From Larimichthys crocea (taxonomy: Eukaryota > Chordata > Actinopteri > Sciaenidae): DNA of 64,000 nucleotides. Location: positions 15,293,403 to 15,357,402 of the forward strand of contig NC_040022.1 of assembly GCF_000972845.2 (NCBI RefSeq). The letters are read 5' to 3'. Below the pieces are notes generated by a model. That model did not search any database. It was not told the DNA's origin and saw nothing but the letters and a program-made list of their open reading frames with translations. Below, piece after piece: positions 1 to 9,800 of this stretch. Position numbers and translations under genes: made by a program. The first letter of the stretch is position 1. Each line of letters starts with the position of its first letter.

Positions 1-563
1 TTTGAGTTTGCCATCTATGGTGAAGTGTGGAGCATCCTGACAACATGAGACAACGACTGTTTGTATGTGCAGTATACATAAGTGTAGGAGACGGACTTCA
101 GTTTTTACAAAAAATACCTGAGCACACCAAAACTGTAACCCACTACACAGGTCAAACCTTGCAATAGCTTGCAAGATAAAATATGTTTTTTGTCACACAA
201 GGTTTTCTATATTCGACTTCTATTCAGTCCAGTAAAACAAACGATTTGCTTCTACTGTGTGCGTAGTTCAGAGACATTAGTAGAGTCTCACTAAATGAGC
301 TGAAGAGACAGTGAAAGCTGAAGATTATTTACATGGTTTCACAACTAAGCTCCATCTTTTCTTGTACAGCATGAAACAGAAAATTATCATTTAAAAAAAA
401 ATTGTAAATGATGTAAAGGTATGTTCACACAGGATCCACCACTAACATCAAGCTTATCTAGCGTTGTCCGGCTCTTCTTATAGAGATAGTAGCAGATGCC
501 TGAGATGGCAAGGCTGGCCCCAAGACACACTGCCTCTGTAACCTTCACAGGAAATCCATCCAT
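1..563 (-). CDS. mul1: MUL1-type mitochondrial E3 ubiquitin ligase, N-terminal part (first two coding exons)
   Basis: MUL1/MAPL is a two-pass protein of the outer mitochondrial membrane with a C-terminal RING finger that ubiquitinates or SUMOylates mitochondrial-dynamics and NF-kB signalling proteins. Seen here: coding exon 1 at 447-563 (ATG 563-561, 39 codons, starting MDGFPVKVTEAVCLGASLAI with a hydrophobic first membrane segment followed by YYLYKKSRTT), donor GTTAGT at 446-441, then acceptor CAG at 39-37 and exon 2 at 1-36 reading DAPHFTIDGKLK in phase 0. The KLD/DAPHF-ID junction resembles fish MUL1 proteins. The rest, including the BAM and RING domains, lies beyond the left edge. The ATG exon extends upstream to 600 (acceptor CAG at 603-601). 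A likely untranslated first exon ends at 1485 (donor GTAAG). Paralog assignment (mul1a or mul1b) is open. Confidence 0.72.
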
Positions 564-619
564 TCCCTCTGGCTCTCCTGTCGCTGCCCTGGGAGCAGAC
601 CTGCACAAACATATGACAT

Positions 620-620
<1 letters not shown>

Positions 621-675
<55 letters not shown>
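621..675. repeat. Homopolymer A tract, 55 bases
   Basis: An uninterrupted run of A from 621 to 675, followed by further A-rich sequence to about 702. On the minus strand it is a poly-T tract ending 18 bases upstream of the CAG acceptor of the mul1 ATG exon, so it sits where that intron's polypyrimidine tract should be. Confidence 0.95.
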
Positions 676-677
<2 letters not shown>

Positions 678-1540
678 AACAAAAAAAACACACAGATAAA
701 AAAAGGTCAATTAATCAAATTAGCTTTTTTTTTTTTTACCAGAAATCCACAGGTACAAGAGTCATCCAGACTTTACTGTGACATATGTTTACATCATGTG
801 GCATTAAGTAGCCTATCATATTTAATGACCTAAGGTAAGTAATTGAATAACACAGTAACGTATCATGACACATTCTCCTGAAATATATTTCTCCCCTGAC
901 ATCAATTTTGTTTGCAATTGAGAGTGGTATGATGAAAAAAACATGCCGTTGCTGTATGTGTTTGAACAAGATGTAAACAATCTGAGTAATGTTACAAAGA
1001 AATTGGAAAATAAATAAAAGGAAAGTGATGCACATTTTTTGGAACTTGAGTCTATGACTTTGTCATCCGGCTGTAGATTTAGTCATGTAGACGTTACATA
1101 AACATAAAACTGAGAAATATGAGACACAAAGGAGAGAGAGGCAGGAAACACCTGAACTTTAAGCTTGTTATAACTCAGCATTTGAACTCCTGGCGAAGCA
1201 TAAAGTCATAGCTTGTGAAGTGAGTAAGATTAAAAAAACAAAACAGGTAACAATACGCTGAAAGTTTATGTTCTACGCCACTCGTCACATAAAGTATAAT
1301 AGTAAACAAAATAAAGGCTAGCTAATTAAAGCTAGCTGCTAGGTTGCTAGGGCAACAGTAGTGACCTCTAAACGTTTTTTCGAAAGCTCACGTTAGCTAA
1401 CCATACGAGCAGTAATAATTAATGTGTACAAATACATGTATCTTAATTGTAAAGTACAAATAATAACAAATATGTTTATCTTACCTGTCAGAAAAACAAA
1501 TCTCTCAAGTTGACTCGCTGGAGAGCGGTAGCCATGTCAC

Positions 1541-1640
1541 ATGACGTAGGTGAATTTAAAACGTTGCGTCACGTGACGAGGTCTGCGCATGTGCGTTGAG
1601 GCCTCCTTCCACGTCGCTAGCTGCTGGCTACACCGCCGAG
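1541..1640. promoter_or_regulatory. Shared bidirectional promoter of mul1 and alg3
   Basis: The putative mul1 first exon (minus, ending about 1485-1540) and the alg3 start codon (plus, 1641) are back to back. The gap is rich in CpG and has no TATA box. It holds a palindromic E-box GTCACGTGAC at 1568-1577 (USF/TFE-type) and TGCGCATGTGCG at 1584-1595, one base from the NRF1 consensus, a regulator of nuclear genes for mitochondrial proteins. A related GTCACATGACG lies just upstream near 1535. Transcription starts are inferred, not seen. Confidence 0.55.
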
Positions 1641-2488
1641 ATGGCAGGAGGTGTGCGGAGAAAGTCTCCCGGCACCCCGTCCCCACTGTGGGGGAAACTT
1701 CACTCACTGTGGCAGGACAAACATTTGGTCCTGTTCAAGACGGAGTACACGTTACTGGTCGTTTCGATCTTGTGGTTCTTGGAGATCGGGATCAATGTGT
1801 GGGTCATACATAAAGTAGCGTGTAAGTAGCCGCGCGGCTAGTTAGCATGCTATCGTGTTTTGTCATTCGTCTGAACGTGTCTGCGCGCTAAATGGCTAGC
1901 GTTAGCAAACCTGTTAACTGAACTGCCACCTGTCAGAGGGAATTTACAGCCCCTGCATGACCACATATAGCGATAATCGTCTGTTCTATTCTAGTGTGAA
2001 ATGACATTCATTATTTTCAGCGACTGCAAGCCCCAAAACCTGATACAGCTGAAGATATTATTGTTTATTGACAATACAATAAGATTCTTGAGGCGTTAGC
2101 AGCTGATTTAAAGCATTAGTTTGTATGTTGTGATACTTTATGTCTTCAACAAGTGCAGGGCTACAGCAATCAGTAATAATTTCATCATCAATTAATCTTT
2201 CTGTTTTTTTTTTTTATTATTGCTATTATTGTTTATTCTATAAAATGCAAAAATCAAAAATGTTCCAAATTCCAGGTGAGGTCATCAGTTTTCTCAGTTT
2301 GCCTTATCTAAATTTGCCAGTCTAAATCCTGAAGCTGTTAGTAAGTTGGAACCAGTGAATGTTTGACATTGTTTGCTTGATAACCGACTAAAATCATTAA
2401 TTAGTTATCAAAATAGTTGGGGATTAGTGTTTAGAGGATTAGTCAACCGATTAGTTGACTAATCCTCTAAACACTAGTGTGTTTTAAG

Positions 2489-2532
<44 letters not shown>

Positions 2533-5500
2533 TTGGTGGTTACAGCTTCACAATGAACATGACTTTTGATCAAATAAAGGGATTCAAATTATGACCAGTA
2601 CAAAAATGTATTATGTTGATAATTGAAATAACTGACAATGACATTACTTCTAAGGTCACCTCCCCAGATGATCACTCATTTCTGTTCTTTATTGCAGATA
2701 CTGAGATAGACTGGAAAGCCTACATGGATGAAGTAGAGGGAGTCATCAATGGTACCTATGACTACACCCAGCTTAAAGGAGACACCGGCCCCTTGGTGTG
2801 AGTTTCCAAGTGTATTTGTTTTTTTTAGTGATGTATGTCTCTCCATCTTGTATTTGGATGTAGTTTTCAGTGCCGGATCAATGAGCACCTTGTCATTGCA
2901 GGTACCCGGCTGGTTTTGTCTACGTCTTCACAGCTCTCTACTACATCACCAGCCATGGGGTGAATATCCGTCTGGGACAGTATCTCTTTGCTGTTTTCTA
3001 CCTCATCACACTGCTGCTCGTCTTCAGGATATACCACCGCACTAAGAAGGTCAGTGTAACAACTGCCTCAGTTATCCAGTGTGCAGAATAGACTACTAAA
3101 GTTTTGTTTTAATGCCCATGAAACTATTGAGTTTGTATAATTTCCCCTTATTTTCACAATTACATTTCTTTACTTCTTTGACTTTTTTTTTCCAGGTTCC
3201 TCCCTATGTGTTCTTCTTTGTGTGCTGTGCTTCTTATCGGATCCACTCCATCTTTGTGCTGCGTCTCTTTAATGATCCAGTGGCCATGATGCTGCTGTTT
3301 GCAGCCGTCAACCTCTTCATGGATGGATACTGGACACTGGGCTGCGGCCTTTACAGGCAAGTGTGGACTCCTTAGCGGCTTTTCATGTAATGTCTTTCTG
3401 TGGGGACAAAGGTTAATACATAATGTATCGGGTGTCGCATGTTTTCAGGTGAATCTTTATGCCATATAACAGTTGTTTTTATTACCACGTGTGACGATGA
3501 AATTACAACTCAATCATTCTCTCTTTCCGACAGTTTAGCAGTGTCTGTGAAAATGAACGTGCTGCTCTTTGCTCCCGGGCTACTTTTCCTTCTCGTGTCT
3601 GAGTTTGGTCTAATCAGGACAATCCCAAAACTTTCTCTATGTGCGGTTATACAGGTAAAATATTACCTAAAACATAAAAGCAGGCACATTTCTGTGCTGA
3701 AATATGTTTCAATGCTCAGTATTGCCAAGCATCATCTCTGAATCAGTCTGTCTTGACGTCACAGGTTGCGCTCGGTCTGCCTTTCCTCCTGGAGAATCCG
3801 ATTGGTTATCTGAGCCGGGCGTTCGATCTTGGTCGTCAGTTTATGTTCAAGTGGACAGTCAACTGGCGCTTCCTGCCAGAATGGCTCTTCTTGAATCGGT
3901 ACTTCCACTTACTCCTGCTGACTGCCCACCTGCTCACCCTGCTGCTCTTTGCTCTCCGCCGTTGGAAGAGGTGAGACTGACTTTGGCTGTGCCAAGGTTA
4001 CTGTTGGCATTATAGTTGGAGATGAGCTGGAATAAATCAGGGGGTTGTTAAAATTGTGCCAGTTTCTATTCCACAGCACCACAGGCGTTGGCTCAGTCTG
4101 TAGCTGATCTCATGGACCTCGATGCAGGGTTTTCAGATATTTAGCTGAAGCATGAGGATTATATGAATAATTTATTCAGAAGCCAGAGCAATCTCTCTGC
4201 CACGTCATAAATAGCATGGCTGCAGACAATGTAGCAAACTAAATATAAATGCAAACAGCATACAATGATTGTAACATATCTATAATCTGCCTATTTATAC
4301 TGCTGAAACCCTTAAGGCATATAAAATGTAGATGTTAAGATGTAAATTCATCTTAAAATTCAGATTTAGGTATTGATTATCAAATAAGGTTGTCAATAAT
4401 GCTGATTTTATAAATTGCTGTAACTATTTTAGGGAATTCTGTGAAGGCAGTGATTAATCGAAAATAAAATACAGGGATGCTACACAGATTTTATCATATA
4501 TATATTTATATGTCATGTAGATGTGCACTAACAATGTTCCGTCTTTCCAGGCCAGGAGAAAGCATCTTCGAACTCCTCAAAGAGCCAAGCAAGAGAAAAA
4601 TCCCTGCACCGAAAAACACTGTTGATCATATCCTTTAAATCTTAAATCTTCATCTGTCGAATGTTGTTCTTTAAAGGTCCAGTGTATCAGATTTAGGGGG
4701 CTATATTTACAGAATATGGTGGAAGTGTAATATAATATGCATACCTGTGTTTTTTTGTCACTTTAGAAATGAGCAATGAATATCTACTGGAATAGCATGG
4801 TCCTCATTGACAATCCAACTTGTTGAACTACTGTGTTTCTACGGTAGCCCAGAAGGGACAAACTAAACCCTGGCGCTGATAGATACAAATACACGCAGCT
4901 GTCATAGTTTATCCTTCACACCAGGAAGGAGAGGGTAAGGTGATTGTGTTGCAATCAGATGTCAATGAATCCTACACCAATCCTTTAAAGGTTAGTTAGA
5001 ATTGTCAGCAACACCCATTTCACTGCCTGGTGTCACATATACATTTGCTATAAATGTCTACATGACTGTGGTCAGAGTGTAAATGAATGATGTTCCTGTT
5101 TTTGTTTGTGTGTGTGTCAAACCTTAACAGACAATCACAGATTGTGCTGATTCTGTTCACCTCTAACTTTATTGGCATGTGCTTCAGCCGTTCGTTGCAC
5201 TACCAGTTTTACGTCTGGTACTTCCACACGCTGCCTTACCTGCTCTGGAGTGGAGGAGTCAAGAAGCTGGCCCACCTGCTCAGGTAACAGGGAGTCTAAA
5301 TACTAAACCACAAGTTCCATTCGCTTCACTCAATCACACATTAATGATATATTGACTTCTCCTTGCGTTCAGGGTACTGATCCTGGGTCTGATCGAGCTT
5401 TCGTGGAACACCTACCCCTCTACTAACGGCAGCTCAGCTGCACTCCATGTCTGTCACCTCATCATCCTCCTCTGTCTGTGGTTAGCTCCGGCCCTGCCTT

Positions 5501-5553
5501 CAGCCCCAGCCGAAACGCAAGAAGATAAACCCGCCAAGGACAAACGCCAGTGA
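1641..5553 (+). CDS. alg3: Dol-P-Man:Man5GlcNAc2-PP-Dol alpha-1,3-mannosyltransferase
   Basis: ALG3 is an ER multipass membrane enzyme that adds the first lumenal mannose, from dolichyl-phosphate mannose, to Man5GlcNAc2-PP-dolichol in N-glycan precursor assembly. Exons: 1641-1821, 2698-2797, 2902-3049, 3196-3356, 3534-3654, 3765-3970, 4551-4627, 5139-5283, 5373-5553. Frame holds throughout and gives 439 aa against 438 in human. Family blocks seen: [92 protein letters not shown] and [11 protein letters not shown]. The ATG at 1641 was chosen because the peptide from it (MAGGVRRK) aligns with the family start. The upstream in-frame ATG at 1596 is less likely. Intron 4 is GC-AG and intron 7 is AT-AC. 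The 3' UTR probably ends at ATTAAA 6267-6272. Confidence 0.97.
2425..2476. repeat. Perfect 23-bp inverted repeat with 6-base loop
   Basis: Left arm 2425-2447 and right arm 2454-2476 are exact reverse complements around CGATTA (2448-2453), in alg3 intron 1. The arms contain ATTAGTCAAC-like steps typical of small palindromic repeats in fish genomes. A GATA tetranucleotide array starts 14 bases downstream. No terminal repeats or target duplication were identified, so the element class is unknown. Confidence 0.9.
2490..2532. repeat. (GATA)n microsatellite
   Basis: About ten tandem copies of GATA/ATAG in alg3 intron 1. Confidence 0.95.
4628..5138 (+). other. AT-AC (U12-type) spliceosomal intron, alg3 intron 7
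   Basis: The exon ends ...GTTGATC and the intron begins ATATCCTTTAAAT at 4628, an exact match to the minor-spliceosome 5' consensus ATATCCTT. It ends with branch-site-like CCTTAAC (5122-5128) and a terminal AC at 5137-5138, 10-12 bases after the branch A, the usual U12 spacing. Splicing here rebuilds the codons for D-Q-I-V. The stretch between PSKRK and LFTSN is then the same length as in human ALG3. No GT-AG alternative restores the frame. Confidence 0.88.
4671..4989. mobile_element. MITE with TTAAAGG...CCTTTAA ends
   Basis: A segment of about 320 bp in the alg3 AT-AC intron starts TTAAAGGTCCAGTGTATCAG and ends CTACACCAATCCTTTAA. The ends are imperfect inverted repeats (AGGTCCAGTGT against AGGATTGGTGT) beside TTAA on both sides, as a TTAA target-site duplication would give. 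The internal 'GATTTAGGGGGCTAT' block is typical of a common teleost repeat. It has no coding capacity. The superfamily is not proven; TTAA would suit a piggyBac-type element. Confidence 0.6.
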
Positions 5554-6835
5554 GCCACAGCCTGATCGGACCGGGCATCGTCTAATCAGCTGCCGAACAG
5601 CCTCCATGTTCCTCCTCTCTTTGATCCTTGTGACGCTGGTGCACAGGGAGGTCCCGGGGTAGACTGTTTTATAAGTGAATACAAGGAGCCATTTGATGCT
5701 TCTCATCTCACCTCACTGCAAAAAACGAAGGAAGCTTAATGTGTGGGGTGCAGTCTGCAGACGAGTGCCTACATGATGAAACGGCTTGCAGTTGAAGAGA
5801 TGAAAAGAGAAAGGAAATATGGATTCTCAGGTTTCATTTTCAGATACATAAACAGACCGACAGGTGGGGCACAGCGCTAGGAGGAAATTGTGAATGTTAT
5901 GCTGTTTTGAAAGAATTTGTTACATAGGCTATATTTCTATATATGTTAAAACTGCACTCTGCTCATATTTCAACTGGCTTAATCATTCATATATGATCCT
6001 GTACTTTGTATTAAGAAGGCAGTATATTGAAGAATATCATAAATGTGACACAGGATTTGAACTTTGCACCCAAAGCTTTAAATTAATTGCATTAATGGCA
6101 TTTCCACTTACACAAATGTGTGAAACTAAGCTGCAGATAATCAGGTCTGACTTGTGTAATCTGTTCATCCTCAGATGTCAGTGGTTTCCTGCACTCATGA
6201 GCACATAGGTCGATTTCATGTGAAAAATGTGCAGTAGACTGAGGCAGCACAAGTGTGCCATTTTATATTAAACAGAGATGCCACTTAACCTTGTGTTCCT
6301 TGTGTCTTGCGTTAATGTTTTTGTTATACATTACAACAAATGACTAAATTTCAGTTTTTTTTATTTTCCCAACAATAATTTTGTTATTTAAAGTAATGTC
6401 TCATTAATTTATCAAATAATCTTCCTGATAATCAAAGTCATTCCCATTTAACATTGACTGGCTGTGGTTATACATATGGCAAAGTAATGCATTATACTGC
6501 ATGTAGACATACTACATATAGACTACAAAAAGCCCATTCAGATGGTCAAGGCATTCTTGTGATTGCATAAAGCGTATTTATAATAAAAGGCCTCTTGGTC
6601 TATATCATGTAAAGGGTACTCTTGTCACATAAATATAAAGTCTTACATCAGTAAAATATTTCATGTGCAACTTAACTTACTAATATTAGAATGAACTTGG
6701 CACAGGGTTATGGTGTTAGTCGATCCTGCCGATAAAATGCAGAACGTACTTCTCCATGTAAAGAGTCACTATCATTGGTGACAAGTGAGTAAGATAATCA
6801 GTAAATCTGGCTCAGTTTCCTCAGAGATCATTGTC
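5554..6835. other. Intergenic 3' regions of alg3 and vwa5b2 (convergent)
   Basis: No coding exon recognised. The left part is the alg3 3' UTR with a polyadenylation signal ATTAAA at 6267-6272. The right part is the vwa5b2 3' UTR on the minus strand; its poly(A) signal was not assigned. The region is AT-rich with no repeat I could name. Confidence 0.6.
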
Positions 6836-9800
6836 TCACATATTATTGGGGTTATAACACAGCATGTTTAGCTTGATGTTCTCATCCCAGTGGCGTAGCA
6901 GCAGGAACAGCTGTCTGGCAGCCCCCTTCAGCCCTGCCATGTCCACTCCCTCGGGCAGCTCCTGACAACGCAGCCAGAAGTCTGCTTTTGCTGCCACCAG
7001 CTCCCACTCCATGAAGTAGCCAGCACAGCGGTGCTCAAGCCAGGCTAGAGCCACAGCTGTGGCCCAGCTCGAGCCCTCCAGGTCCTCTTGAGCCAACTGG
7101 CTGCCCCCCTGGAGGTCAGCTGGCTCTCCTGAACAGCCTTCACATACATCTGTCTCTGAACCGCGACCACTATCTGCCTGGCCGTGGCTCTGGCTAGGAG
7201 AGGGGCCAACAGATAGCTCCAGGGAGCCTTCTTCAGAGCTGGGGAGGTCAGGGGGTGAGGTGACAGGGTCTCGGTCAGACAGGTGTCTTCTGCGAAGCCT
7301 TGCTTCTAACATCAGGGGAGTGTCGTCTGGAGTGTGGTGGAAAGGAGGTGCTGTCGGTTTAATGAGGGAGCAGGAAGAAGGGGAGAAGGTAACGTGGTGA
7401 CTAGTGGGCGCACCAGGAGGCTTGGAAGATGTGGATAAGGATGGAGCACTAGGAGATGTGCAGCGGAAAGGCGGGCTGAGGCTACGGCGGTGGAGGCTGT
7501 AGGGTGAAGCCCTCTTCAGGCGATCCAGGGGGATCTGGACACAGTCAGAGTAGATCTCTGTCAGAAGAAAAGCTCCCGATGCCAGCTGCAGACGCACCTG
7601 AGTAGACACCATATAGACACAAATTAATACATTTGTTTGCACACTTGTGTGTTGTAATATATGTATATAGCTCACCAGGGGCACATAGTCTGGAGCTTCA
7701 GTTTCAGGTTGTTTCTCTGTCTCTGCAGACAGACAGTGGGACTTGAGAGGAACCTGCTTTCCTGATGAAATAGAGGACCTGAGTCTGCCCAGTGGAAATC
7801 TGGAAAAGAGGTGGCATTGTTTTAGCACTTTAATATCTAATATATACATATGCATAATATACACCCCTCACAGAAAGGGGCATACTATCTGAAGTGACTT
7901 CAGTACAAATATCGCTACAAATGAGGTGTGAGGAGGATGAGAGTTTGAGAGCACCTTGAAAGAAAATTACAAAAAAAATACATTTAAATTATAATGCCAC
8001 CTTCACACCTTCACAATTTAGTTACCTGGCACCAAAGAAGCTCTCCATTGACTTGCTCTCGATGGATCGCTGTGAACGAGTGCACGAGGCGCCTGTTATT
8101 GCTGGGGCCGTAGCACTGCCCCCTAAACCTGAGACAGCAGCATAGAGTAAAACATTAAACAACATTGTTTTAACGGCACTGAGTGTGTTTAAAGACTCAA
8201 TTCACCCATCATTTACATGAAATGTTTTTTTAGAAGAACTACTTTCTTTGTAACAAATAGTTTCTTGAAAATGTTTTACAGTGTTTTGTTTTTTTTGTGT
8301 TATCCAATGTTTCTGGAAAAGAATTTAGCTCTGGACATTTTGTCAGTGCTGTGTGCACTTACATTGTGTTGGGGTATAGGGGTACAAAGACTGATATCTC
8401 AAAACCTGGGTAAATAAAACCAAAATGCATGCCATGCAGATAGTTTTGGTTTTATTATTTATTTTATTTTTCATGTAATTTGGGTGTATTGATCCTTTAA
8501 TGTCTACCTCAGGGGATCCTGATACGTATAGTCAAGCCAGGGGAAAGCAGCTCTCACCTCAGACTGAACTGGCTTTCTTGTCAGACACCTCTAACCTTGG
8601 GACTACACTGACACTACAATGTTTCCACTGATCGAGACGACAGCAATACTTACTAGAATCCCAGGATGTAAGGCTACATGGTGAAGCAGGTGTGTCATCT
8701 CTGTCTGAGAGATACAAAGATTGTTGATGACCTAAAGTCTTGACAACTGGAATGGGCGGTGATATCATTCAGTCTGTTCTACCTGTAGAGTTAAAGGTGT
8801 CCTCGACCTCTTCACTGTCTCTGCTGGTGCGCCGTCTGCCCAAACCGACAGAATAGGCCCTCTGCCTGCGACTACCTGACTGGGAACTCCTTCTGTTCCC
8901 CAAATGCATCCCTACACACAGAAAGAGAGCACAAACAGACAGACTAAAACGTGATATTCAGATGGTCCACATAACTGACAACATCTAGATTAGACACTAA
9001 TTACAGTTATTTACTTGACAGTAAGTCACACCTGTGTTTTGGATGTCGATGCTGTCTGGCAAGCCTTTGTTGGGGTTGCTATCAGTGGCAGTGAAGGCTG
9101 TGTACATGCAGACGATGTTACAGTGCTTACTGGTCTGGATAGCCTTCATGCGGTAGCGCTTAGCTGAACCTACAAAACAGTAATGGTTAGACAGTATGTT
9201 TACACTATTACAGTGACAAATATTTAAAGTTCAGCCTCACCGTGTCCAATGTCGCTCTCCTTCTCTGCCATTTTCTCAAAGTCCCTTATAACTGAACGAG
9301 CAGTCAGTTGGTGAATGATCTCCTCCCATGGTTCTCCTCCTCTTCCTTCTTCTCCTCCTCCACATCCCTCAACCCCTGGTGTCTCCTGGCCCTCAGGAGT
9401 CCAGAGGTGCCCCAGGTCTACAGTGACCTCCCAGGACACGGGTCTGCCGCACAGCATGCCATGAATGAGCGAGCGGCATTGACCTGGTGGTGGATCCTCG
9501 GGTGGAACAGCAGTAAAGAGATACTCTGGGTCTGTGAAGCTGTCCCAGTCCAGAGGAGAGGCAGGGAACAGGAGTCCATCTGAGGGTCAGAGTAAGAAGA
9601 CAAATTTTAAAGGAAACAGGAAGAATAATCCTGCCAGCTGAAGGTTATCATAGGCAACTGGACTAGCTTAGTTACTTGAAGATGTTTTTCCTCTTATCCA
9701 AGAGGCTTCTTTAGTTCTAATTATGTCAAGGTGTCAATGACCCCACAGAGGTACAGTAAATACCTGGTACAAGTAAATACGTGTCTATGATAACCTTCAA

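Noticed and set aside
621..675. Poly(A) run as the tail of a processed pseudogene or LINE
   Set aside because: No coding or retroelement-like sequence and no target duplication precede it, and it falls at the intron position expected for a polypyrimidine tract of mul1.
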